The notes under the pieces were generated by a model that saw nothing but the letters and a program-made list of their open reading frames with translations, made no database searches and was not told the DNA's origin. Positions 55,119 through 63,178 of a DNA stretch of 64,000 nucleotides are shown piece after piece (positions within the stretch are counted from its first letter, which is position 1; each line of letters begins with the position of its first letter). The DNA comes from Persicitalea sp963803495 (GTDB taxonomy: Bacteria > Bacteroidota > Bacteroidia > Cytophagales > Spirosomataceae), in contig CAWDMP010000002.1 in the NCBI GenBank assembly GCA_963803495.1, positions 2,418,001 to 2,482,000 of the forward strand. The letters are read 5' to 3'. A program made the position numbers and the translations under genes.

Positions 55119-55208
55119 ATCGTAACGTAGGTTGACTCAAAACAGAGTTAGTGAATAGGTTGATGACTGTTAAAAGCCAATTATCAACTATCCATTATCC
55201 ACTATCAA

Positions 55209-56853
55209 TTAAATCTTCCTTCCCGTATTGATCACATTCACCCCGTTGAATCTCGTCGTTGCGCTGCCGTGGGAGACGGCGCTGATTTGGGCGGGTTGGC
55301 CTTTGCCGTCGAAGAAGGAGCCGAAGGTGCGGTAGTCGTCGGCGTCGCAAAGCTGGGCGCATGAATTCCAGAATTCCTGGGTGTTGGACTGGTAGGCCAC
55401 GTCGTCGAGCATCCCGACGAGTTCGCCGTTTTTGATTTCGTAGAAGAGTTGTCCGCCAAACTGGAAGTTGTACCGCTGCTGGTCGATGGAGTAGGAGCCA
55501 CGACCGATGATGTAGATGCCTTTGTCCACACCTTTGATCATGTCCAGTACGCTGCGCTTTTCGATGCCGGGCTTCAACGACACGTTGGGCATCCGCTGAA
55601 ACTGCACCGAATCCCAGCTGTCGGCGTAGCAGCAGCCCTGCGATTCCTTCTCGTCGATGATATGCACCTGGTCGCGGATGGCCTGGTAGTTGACCAAGAT
55701 GCCGTCTTTGATAAGATTCCATTCCTTGCTCGGAACGCCCTCGTCGTCGTAGCCGACTTTGCCGAGCGTGTGCGGCTGGGTTTTGTCGGCCACAATGGTC
55801 ACCTCCTTGCTACCGTAATTGAAATCGCCCGATTTCCACTTGTCGAGCGTGGCGAAACTGGTTCCGGCGTAGTTGGCCTCGTAACCAAGTACCCTATCGA
55901 GTTCGAGCGGGTGGCCGACGGACTCGTGGATCGTCAGGCCCAGGTGGTTGGGGTCGAGCACGAGGTCGTACTTACCCGCCGTGACCGACTTGGCCGTAAT
56001 TTTCTCCTTCGCCTGTTTGGCGGCGTTGGTGGCGTCCTCGACCATGTCGTACGAATTACGGTAGCCGACCAGCCCGTTGGGGCCGGGAATTTTCTCGGAA
56101 GCCAGGCCGTCGAGGTACTCGTAGCCCATGCCCATCGGCGAGCTGATGGCGTCGCGGGTTTTGAACTTTCCGGCGGCTTTGTCGATGGCCGTGACGGTAA
56201 ACGTGGGCCAAATCCGGTGAATGTCCTGATCGATGTAGGAGCCGTCGGTGGAAGCAAAGTACTTTTGCTCGTTGACAAGAAACATATTAGACGTCACGAA
56301 ACCCGCGCCATTTTCCATCGCCGACGCCGTTGACTTTCATCAACAGATCGATTTTCTCTTTGACCGGAATCTCGAAGGCATTTTTGGTAATGGGCGTCTG
56401 CCAACTCACCTCGCCCACGCCTTTTTGCGGGGCCAGGATGACGGGTTCGGTCTGGATTTTGGAATTGGCTTTGGCGATGGCCACGGCGGTTTCGGCGCAC
56501 TTCGCGATGCCGTCGGGCGTCACGTCGCTGGTCGCCGAAAAACCCCAGGTGCCGTTGGCGATCACCCGGACGCCGATGCCGTACGATTCGGCGTTGGTGA
56601 CGTTCTGCACCTTCATCTCGCGGGTGAACAGGAACTGCTGCAAGTACCGGCCAATGCGCACATCGGTGTAGGTTGCGCCCTTGCGCTTGGCAGCATTGAG
56701 GGCGATGTCGGCCATCCGTTTTTTGGCGGCGGCATCGGCGGCGGGTTCCAGCAATTGGGCGGCGTCGACCTCGCGGCCCATGACGAGGCCAAACGGCAGC
56801 ATCGCCGCGCCCGCCGTCAGGCCGGAAAGTTGCATGAATTTTCTACGTTGCAT
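55209..56853 (-). CDS. tldD: TldD-like metallopeptidase, Tat leader, one frameshift
   Basis: About 547 residues. The N-terminus MQRRKFMQLSGLTAGAAMLP is a twin-arginine signal, so the product should be exported. The catalytic HESVGH (near residue 309, in GLTIHESVGHPLELDRV) marks the active subunit. Shift of +1 at 56327-56328; corrected reading MKVNASAMENGAGF. After correction the protein has normal TldD length and ends RFNGVNVINTGRK. ATG 56853 is chosen over an earlier in-frame ATG at 56943 because that extension would be translated from a repeat-rich sequence. Confidence 0.88.
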
Positions 56854-56885
56854 TTTTAGGTTGTTAAGCGTTAGGTGCTTCTGCG

Positions 56886-56980
56886 CTCGTTTGCGTCTGT
56901 GACGCGAACGAGTCGGAAAGCGCGTTTGTAACGCGCGTTGCAAACGCGCTTTCCATAGGTTCGCGCTACAAGCGCAAACC
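56886..56980. repeat. Three consecutive REP-like hairpins
   Basis: Hairpin 1: CTCGTTTGCGTC / GACGCGAACGAG (56886-56912, 11 of 12 pairs). Hairpin 2: GGAAAGCGCGTTTG / CAAACGCGCTTTCC (56915-56954, 14 of 14), loop TAACGCGCGTTG itself palindromic. Hairpin 3: GGTTCGCGCT / AGCGCAAACC (56958-56980, 9 of 10). They lie upstream of tldD and after the DUF1080 gene on the other side. The 226-bp gap holds nothing else clear. Confidence 0.85.
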
Positions 56981-57079
56981 AGGATTCAGCAAAAATGCCG
57001 TTTTGCACTTAGAACACCAAATATTTTGTCAAATGAACCTAACGCCTAACAACCTAATACCTGGCAACCCAAAACCCAA

Positions 57080-57994
57080 CTATTTCTTCTTCCCTTTTCC
57101 GTACTCACACGTCCCTTCATCCGGTATTTCATAGAACGACTTAAAGTTCGTCGCCTTCGGATCCATGCAGCCTTTCAGGGGCAAGAGTTCGATGTTGCGG
57201 AAGTCGATGGCGTGGCTTTCGCTTTGGAAGGCGATGTAACCTTCTCCGAGCGAAGTGTTGTCGAGTTTGCGCCAGGCGGCGGCGCTCTCGGGTGTGAAGT
57301 GCGCCTTGTCGAAGCTGCTGTCTTCTGGACTGGTGAAGCCCCCACCGACGCGGGTGTGGGTATAGGTCAGCACGGTGTCGCCGTCGATGAGGTGGTAAAT
57401 GATCGAGTCGCCGTACACGATCGCCTCGCCCTTCACCCACACGTCGCCGTTGTAAGTTTTGGAACCGGCGTCGATGCAGTGGGCCATGTCGAGCTTGCCG
57501 TCGATGTCGGCGATGGTACCGGGCGAGCAGAGGTTGCCGGTGTGGCGCTCGCCGCTGCCGAGGCCACCCAGGAGTTGCATTTCCAGTGAGACGGGAAAGG
57601 TTTGCTCTTTGTCAAGACTGGCCGCCGACTGAGAATGCAGCATCACGCCGCTGTTACGGACGTTCCAGGTATCGCCGCCCGGCAATTGCTCGCCCAGAAA
57701 GCGGTACTCGAATTTTAATTTATAATGGGAGAAAGGCCGCTTGTAGTAGAGGTGCCCGTAGCGCCCGTCGAAGCGGTCGTAACCGTCGTATTTCACGCGT
57801 AACATGCCATCCTCAGCCCGAAAGGTGTTTTTGTAATTGTCGTTCATGGCGTAGCCCGCGATCTTGACATCCCAACCCGTGAGGTCTTTGCCGTTGAAGA
57901 GTTGAATCCAGTCGGTGGACTTGGGTTGAGCGTACGAGGTACCCAATGCGGACAAGAGAAGGGTTAGGCAGAGCGTTTTGCGGAGTAGTTTCAT
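57080..57994 (-). CDS. DUF1080 (3-keto-disaccharide hydrolase-like) secreted protein
   Basis: A 304-residue protein with signal peptide (MKLLRKTLCLTLLLSALGTS). The jelly-roll core shows WIQLFNGKDLTGWDVKIAGY, FEYRFLGEQLPGGDTWNVRNSGVMLH and GYIAFQSESHAIDFRNIELLPL, the DUF1080/GH16-like lectin-like fold. The tail GCMDPKATNFKSF...GTC is the short Asp-rich cysteine module often appended to Bacteroidota secreted proteins. ATGs at 58006 and 58024 are possible starts too. Confidence 0.88.
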   Translation of the reverse strand: MKLLRKTLCLTLLLSALGTSYAQPKSTDWIQLFNGKDLTGWDVKIAGYAMNDNYKNTFRAEDGMLRVKYDGYDRFDGRYGHLYYKRPFSHYKLKFEYRFLGEQLPGGDTWNVRNSGVMLHSQSAASLDKEQTFPVSLEMQLLGGLGSGERHTGNLCSPGTIADIDGKLDMAHCIDAGSKTYNGDVWVKGEAIVYGDSIIYHLIDGDTVLTYTHTRVGGGFTSPEDSSFDKAHFTPESAAAWRKLDNTSLGEGYIAFQSESHAIDFRNIELLPLKGCMDPKATNFKSFYEIPDEGTCEYGKGKKK

Positions 57995-58135
57995 GGAAGT
58001 AGCCATCAGATTTGTTCTCTGCAAAAAGGGAAATCAGTACTCAAACTACTTTTTAGCCTACGGCTCTGCTTGCGCACTTCGCACTAAATTGTGTTATTAC
58101 TCGCCTTACCTTTACCGCCACCCGTGCCCATCGCT

Positions 58136-58657
58136 ATGATCACCTTGAAACTACATGAAACCCAAATACTCGAAACCGCCCTCATCGTGCTGGCGGTATT
58201 GATTGGCCGACGGATTCTGGGGAGTATCCTGAGAAAAATATACCAAAACCTCGACTTACAGGAGCGGCGCTTTCAGCTCGTCAACAAGATCAAGGACATC
58301 ATCCTCTACCTTATCGCGCTGGTTTTTATACTGACAATCTGGTCGGTGGGGCAGCACGAGATTTTCCTGTTTGTCAGCTCTTTCCTTACCATTCTGGGGA
58401 TTACGCTTTTTGCGCAATGGTCGCTGCTGTCGAACATTACGGCTGGCATTATTTTGTTTGTCAATCACCCAGCCAAGGTAGGCGACCGCATTCAGGTTAT
58501 GGACAAGGAGTTCAACATCAGTGGCGATATCAGCGACATCGGGCTTTTCTTCATCTCGATCACAACCGACGATAAAATGGAGATCACGATACCAAACTCC
58601 TTGCTGTTTCAGAAGATGGTCAAAATTGGAAATTCCATTCCTGACAAGCCGCAATGA
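58136..58657 (+). CDS. Small MscS-family mechanosensitive channel
   Basis: A 173-residue membrane protein: three hydrophobic helices, then WSLLSNITAGIILFVNHPAKVGDRIQ, the MscS pore-to-beta-domain transition, and MEITIPNSLLFQKMVKIGNS. It lacks the large C-terminal cage of E. coli MscS. ATG 58136 is preferred over 58091 because the first helix begins there. The next gene overlaps its stop (ATGA). Confidence 0.88.
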   Translation: MITLKLHETQILETALIVLAVLIGRRILGSILRKIYQNLDLQERRFQLVNKIKDIILYLIALVFILTIWSVGQHEIFLFVSSFLTILGITLFAQWSLLSNITAGIILFVNHPAKVGDRIQVMDKEFNISGDISDIGLFFISITTDDKMEITIPNSLLFQKMVKIGNSIPDKPQ

Positions 58658-59232
58658 AAATCATAGTACAAGGGTTCATACTGTTTTTTTTGCTCGCTGC
58701 CGGAGCTGTTTTTGGGCAGGTCAAGTACGAACAGGAGTCGCGTATCGACGTGGCGGAAGCACCCCTTCCGGCCCGGCAGTTCGTGGATTCGCTAGCCTTC
58801 GACCGACGCGTACGCTGGTACTTAGAAACCAGCGACAAAGGGAAGTCTGTCGAAGCCAAGAGTAGGCGCAACGGAAAAAAATACAGTGTCGAGTTTGATC
58901 TTTCGGGTGCTTTGCAGGATGTGGAGGTCGAGCTACCATGGAAGGCCTTGCCTGAGCCGGTCCGGGGCGAAATCTGTCAAGCGCTGAAAGCCGATTTCGA
59001 ACGGTACAGGATCGGAAAAGTGCAGCGTCAGTACACGGGCAAGCCCGCTGAAGTACTGAATCACCTCACCCAACGCGATGATGGCCAAAGACTCACCATT
59101 AAGTACGAAATCATGCTGAGAGGCAGAAAGGAGCGCGAGGCGCACCAATATCAGTATACTTTTTCGGCGGAAGGGAAGGTAGAGAAAAGGGCGATACAGG
59201 TATTCAGGAATACCGATAATCTGGAATATTGA
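58654..59232 (+). CDS. Secreted hypothetical protein in the mscS operon
   Basis: A 192-residue protein with signal peptide (MKIIVQGFILFFLLAAGAVF). Mature part alternates charged strands and helices (RVRWYLETSDKGKSVEAKSR, KYSVEFDLSGALQDVEVELP). No named family recognised; there is some resemblance to PepSY-type layout but no motif to support it. Start overlaps the mscS stop by 4 bp; the DUF2490 gene starts 3 bp after its stop. Confidence 0.7.
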   Translation: MKIIVQGFILFFLLAAGAVFGQVKYEQESRIDVAEAPLPARQFVDSLAFDRRVRWYLETSDKGKSVEAKSRRNGKKYSVEFDLSGALQDVEVELPWKALPEPVRGEICQALKADFERYRIGKVQRQYTGKPAEVLNHLTQRDDGQRLTIKYEIMLRGRKEREAHQYQYTFSAEGKVEKRAIQVFRNTDNLEY

Positions 59233-59235
59233 GTG

Positions 59236-59913
59236 ATGAAACAAGTCTTCGTACTTCTATTTTGCTTTATCACCACCGTACTTTCCGCGCAAAGTACCTA
59301 CGAGGCCGGGGTGCTGCCCGCCCTGAATATCAACCAAAAGATAGCGGACAGGTGGCAGCTCAACTATAAGGTAGAGTCCCGCATCATCGGCTCGGAGGGC
59401 AATTTTTCGGAGCCAGCGAGGTTTACAACCCAGCACAGCCTTACGGATCTGTCGGTGATCCTCTCCCGGAAAGTGGGCGTGAACAATACGTTGGCGGGGG
59501 GCTATCTGTTGAGGCTGGAAAAGGGCGGTCCGGCCCACCGGCTTATTCAGCAGTATACGCTGGTCAGGAGCTACGACGAGTTCCGGCTGGCGCAACGCTT
59601 CTCTGCCGATCAGACTTTCTCACCGAGCGAAGCGGCGGAATTTCGGCTGCGCTATCGCATCTCGTTCGATATTCCATTGAACGGCCAAGCGGTAGACAGC
59701 AAAGAGTTTTATCTCAAAATAAACCACGAGTACCTCAACGCCCTGAGTAGCGGAAAGTACGGGCTGGAAATCCGGCTGGTACCATCGCTGGGCTACGCTT
59801 TCGATGATAGTAATAAAATTGAACTGGGCGTAGACTACCGCCTCGGCGATTTCCTGAACCCCGCCGCTGAACACCAGTTCTGGCTGCCGCTAACCTGGTA
59901 CTTCAACCTCTAA
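59236..59913 (+). CDS. DUF2490 outer-membrane protein
   Basis: A 225-residue protein with signal peptide (MKQVFVLLFCFITTVLSAQ). It is a barrel-like chain with paired strands (FSADQTFSPSEAAEFRLRYR, EIRLVPSLGYAFDDSNKIEL) ending PLTWYFNL, the DUF2490 pattern. Third gene of mscS-hypothetical-DUF2490. A role in sensing or adapting envelope mechanics is only guessed from the neighbourhood. Confidence 0.8.
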   Translation: MKQVFVLLFCFITTVLSAQSTYEAGVLPALNINQKIADRWQLNYKVESRIIGSEGNFSEPARFTTQHSLTDLSVILSRKVGVNNTLAGGYLLRLEKGGPAHRLIQQYTLVRSYDEFRLAQRFSADQTFSPSEAAEFRLRYRISFDIPLNGQAVDSKEFYLKINHEYLNALSSGKYGLEIRLVPSLGYAFDDSNKIELGVDYRLGDFLNPAAEHQFWLPLTWYFNL

Positions 59914-59923
59914 GTCAAGGTAC

Positions 59924-60454
59924 CTACTTCAACTCGATCTTGTCGATCAGTAGTTTGAAATCTTCGGCCTTGCCGTTTCCAATCAGGAAAACGAGTTCTT
60001 CAATGTGGCTGTGGTCAAAATTCGGGCGGTCCAGCTTTCGGCCCCGGTACGAAGGGTACATGGTCGAGAGCGGTACTTCGATTTCCTCCCACGCCCCGGA
60101 GGTTTTGAAGGTAGTGATGTAAGAAAACTCCCGATTCGAGTCATCTTTCACCCTGAACTGGTATTCTTTCCCATCTCCTTTGAGCCAGATAATGGCCTTA
60201 CTGCTCTTTTCTACCTCGACCCGCCTGAATTCATGGTGCACCGATGAAAAGCCCCCGTTGTTTTCCAGCGAAACTCGGCCTTCAAATAGCCCGTAGCCTT
60301 CGGAGCTTAGCTCGAAACGACCCGCCGACTTTCCCCCCATCACGCCGTCGTCCACAACTTGCCAGCCTTTGGTACTTGAATTCTTGTCGAAATCGAATAG
60401 TAGTTGCGTGTTCATGGCGGTCATCGAGAGGATTACTAAAAATAAGTACTTCAT
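59924..60454 (-). CDS. CIA30 family protein
   Basis: A 176-residue protein with a hydrophobic start (MKYLFLVILSMTAMNTQLLF). It contains GWQVVDDGVMGGKSAGRFEL, GLFEGRVSLENNGGFSS and IEELVFLIGNGKAEDFKLLIDKIEL, typical of CIA30/NDUFAF1-like galactose-binding folds. The bacterial role is unknown; the mitochondrial relative assembles complex I. Convergent with the DUF2490 gene. Confidence 0.88.
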   Translation of the reverse strand: MKYLFLVILSMTAMNTQLLFDFDKNSSTKGWQVVDDGVMGGKSAGRFELSSEGYGLFEGRVSLENNGGFSSVHHEFRRVEVEKSSKAIIWLKGDGKEYQFRVKDDSNREFSYITTFKTSGAWEEIEVPLSTMYPSYRGRKLDRPNFDHSHIEELVFLIGNGKAEDFKLLIDKIELK

Positions 60455-60473
60455 AGGATTGGCGGTTTGCTAA

Positions 60474-61685
60474 CTACCAATCAAAAAGCGTTCCATCGCC
60501 CAGCCGGTTGACGGGCAGGTAAGCTTGTTGATAAGGGTACTTTGCCGCTAGTGTTTCGTTAATATCCACTCCCAGGCCCGGCGCGTCGGTCAGGTACAAG
60601 TACCCTCGGTCGAAGTGGTAGCCGTGGGGGAATACCTCATTCGTCAGCTCGTTGTGTCCCATGTATTCCTGAATCCCGAAATTGTTGATGGCCGTGCCCA
60701 GGTGCAGACAAGCCGCCAGGCATATGGGCGACATGTCGGAAGCACCGTGGCAGCCCATTTTGACTTGGTACAGCTCGGCCAGGGCGGCGATCTTTTTCAG
60801 AGGCGTCAGCCCGCCGCCGTGCGACACGGTGATGCGAAGGTAGTCGATAAGCTGCTCGGTGATCAGCTGCTGGCAATCGAAAATGGTGTTGAACACTTCC
60901 CCGACCGCCAGCGGTGTAGTAGTATGCTGCCGGATGAGCCGGAAACTCTGCTGTAATTCGGCCGCCACGGTATCTTCCAGCCAAAAAAGGTAGTAGGGTT
61001 CCAGCGCTTTGCCTAGCCCGGCGGCTTCGTTGGGCGTCAGGCGGTGGTGGCAGTCGTGGAGCAGGTGCAGGTCCTCGCCGAAGGTGGCGCGTACTTTTTC
61101 CAGTAGTTTGGGTACGTGCCGCAGGTACCTGGCGGTGTCCCAGGTTTCGACGTTGGGCAAGCCGCTGCGGGTGGCGGGCTCGTAGGCCTTACCCTTCTCG
61201 GCGATACCGTAGATGTTTTCGAGGCCGGGCACCCCGCTTTGCACTCGCACCGCTTCGTAGCCCATTTCGGTGAGCTCGGCGACTTTGTCGAGCGTGTCCT
61301 CGATGGTGCGGCCGTTGGCGTGCGTGTAGCAAAGCATCTTGTGGCGGCTTTTCCCTCCCAACAAGTTGTAGACGGGCGTCCCGAGTGCCTTACCCTTGAT
61401 GTCCCACAGCGCCATGTCGATGGCTCCGATGGCCGCCATCGTCACCGGACCCCGCCGCCAATAGGCACCTTTGTAAAAATACTGCCAGATGTCCTCGATA
61501 TCAGCAGGGTCGCGCCCAATCAGGCAGGGTACCAGGTGATCTTGCAGGTAACTGGCCACCGCCAACTCGCGCCCATTGAGCGTGGCGTCACCCAGGCCGT
61601 AAAGGTCCTCGTCGGTCTGGATTTTTAGCGTGACGAAGTTTCGGCCCGGCGAGCAAACGATGACTTTGGCGGAGAGGATTTTCAT
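60474..61685 (-). CDS. manD: D-mannonate dehydratase, enolase superfamily (ManD)
   Basis: A 403-residue member of the mandelate-racemase/enolase superfamily. GRNFVTLKIQTDEDLYGLGD start, RRGPVTMAAIGAIDMALWDI, the acid/base segment YEAVRVQSGVPG, metal ligands around LLHDCHHRLTPNE, WLEDTV and AVGEVFNTIFD, and the loop GCHGASDMSPI. This matches ManD/RspA, which converts D-mannonate to 2-keto-3-deoxygluconate in hexuronate breakdown. The hexuronate-type carrier lies upstream in the same direction, supporting that role. Confidence 0.92.
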   Translation of the reverse strand: MKILSAKVIVCSPGRNFVTLKIQTDEDLYGLGDATLNGRELAVASYLQDHLVPCLIGRDPADIEDIWQYFYKGAYWRRGPVTMAAIGAIDMALWDIKGKALGTPVYNLLGGKSRHKMLCYTHANGRTIEDTLDKVAELTEMGYEAVRVQSGVPGLENIYGIAEKGKAYEPATRSGLPNVETWDTARYLRHVPKLLEKVRATFGEDLHLLHDCHHRLTPNEAAGLGKALEPYYLFWLEDTVAAELQQSFRLIRQHTTTPLAVGEVFNTIFDCQQLITEQLIDYLRITVSHGGGLTPLKKIAALAELYQVKMGCHGASDMSPICLAACLHLGTAINNFGIQEYMGHNELTNEVFPHGYHFDRGYLYLTDAPGLGVDINETLAAKYPYQQAYLPVNRLGDGTLFDW

Positions 61686-61828
61686 ATTTTAACAATAGTT
61701 AGAAAGGGTCAAAAGGTTAAACGGGGCGCCCCGTGGCGGTCAACGATGCGCGGATTTCTTTTGCATCACAGTCGAAGGGTTAGCTTAGAACGCCGTTTGA
61801 CCCTTGACCGTTAACCCCGAAAATAAGC

Positions 61829-63169
61829 TCAAAAGCGCACCTTCTGCAATCTTGGAATTAAGAAGTGAATGATAATTAGGGCCAGGAGGTAGCTGGTACT
61901 GGCAAAGGCGAACAGCGGTACGTAACCTACTTTCACGATCATCAGGCCGGTTCCGGCGGCAAACAAGGCACTGGCGATGGAGCCGAAGAGTCCGCCGATG
62001 CCCACCACCGAAGCGACCGCTTGCTTGGGGAAAACGTCGGAAATGATGGTGAAGTTATTGACCGAAAAGCCCTGATGCGCCGCCGTCGCCAGGGCGATGA
62101 GCGCGATCGCCAGCCGGTAGTCGGTCGTGAACGAGGCGAAGAAAACCGGTAGCACGCACAGCGCACACACCAGCATCGTGACTTTCCGGGCCGCATTGGC
62201 CGACCAGCCCCGCCGCAAAAAATACGACGACACCCAGCCAAAAACTAGATTACCCAAATCAGAAACCAAATAAATAATCAGGAATGGCAGGCCGACGCTC
62301 TTGAGGTCGAGTTTTTGGATGAAGGCGTCGTTGTTATTGAAGAAATCCGGTAGCCAGGTCAGGTAAAACCACCAGACGGGGTCGGAAAGTACCTTGCCCG
62401 TGATGAAGGCCCAGGTCTGCCGGTAGCCCAGTAGCTTGAACCACGAGGGCTTTGGTACCTCGTCGGTTGGAGCTGGGTCGTCGCCGCTTTTGATGTATTC
62501 GTACTCTTCGGCGGTAAGCGCGGGGTGATGTTCGGGCCGGTGGTAAAGCCAGAGCCATACCGCCAGCAGCAACAGCCCCAGTGCGCCTGTCACGATGAAA
62601 GCCGACCGCCAGCCGTACGCTACCGTGAGCCAGGGTACTGCGGCGGCGGTCACGATGATGCCAATGTTGGCCCCGGAGTTGAAGACGCCCGTCGCGAGCG
62701 CCCGCTCCTGGGGCGGAAACCACTCCCCCACCGACTTGATGGCCGACGGGTAGTTGCCCGCCTCTCCGAAGCCCAAGGCAAACCGCGCCACCACCAGCCC
62801 CCGAATCGAGCTCACCCAGCCGATGGCCATGCCCGCCAGTGACCACAGGGCAATCGAAACCGAGAAACCGCGCCGCGTACCGACGCGGTCGATGAACCAG
62901 CCGACGAAGATAAAGCCCAATCCGTAGGCCCACTTGAAAGCCGAGTCGACGTAGCCCATCAGCGTGCGGAAGCGGTCGAGGTCGGCGGCGGTGAGGGCCT
63001 GCTCGAGCGGAATGCCCAGCATTTCCTTGCGGAAGTTGTCGTCCAGCATTGTAAACGACAACACGCTGCGGTCGATGTAATTGATCGTGGTCGCCAGCAT
63101 CAGCACCACGGCGATAAGCCAGCGGTAGTTGCCACGGGGCCGGGGTGCCGAATTGGAAGTTGGAAGCAT
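61829..63169 (-). CDS. MFS transporter, anion:cation symporter (hexuronate-type)
   Basis: A 446-residue carrier with twelve hydrophobic helices: VLMLATTINYIDRSVLSF in helix 1, FGEAGNYPSAIKSVGEWFPP, ERALATGVFNSGANIGIIV, characteristic of the ACS family that includes ExuT. An inserted cytosolic loop (residues about 210-245) separates halves. With the ManD gene downstream, uronate uptake is likely. The nucleoside hydrolase lies 9 bp upstream. Confidence 0.9.
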   Translation of the reverse strand: MLPTSNSAPRPRGNYRWLIAVVLMLATTINYIDRSVLSFTMLDDNFRKEMLGIPLEQALTAADLDRFRTLMGYVDSAFKWAYGLGFIFVGWFIDRVGTRRGFSVSIALWSLAGMAIGWVSSIRGLVVARFALGFGEAGNYPSAIKSVGEWFPPQERALATGVFNSGANIGIIVTAAAVPWLTVAYGWRSAFIVTGALGLLLLAVWLWLYHRPEHHPALTAEEYEYIKSGDDPAPTDEVPKPSWFKLLGYRQTWAFITGKVLSDPVWWFYLTWLPDFFNNNDAFIQKLDLKSVGLPFLIIYLVSDLGNLVFGWVSSYFLRRGWSANAARKVTMLVCALCVLPVFFASFTTDYRLAIALIALATAAHQGFSVNNFTIISDVFPKQAVASVVGIGGLFGSIASALFAAGTGLMIVKVGYVPLFAFASTSYLLALIIIHFLIPRLQKVRF

Positions 63170-63178
63170 GATATTGGT

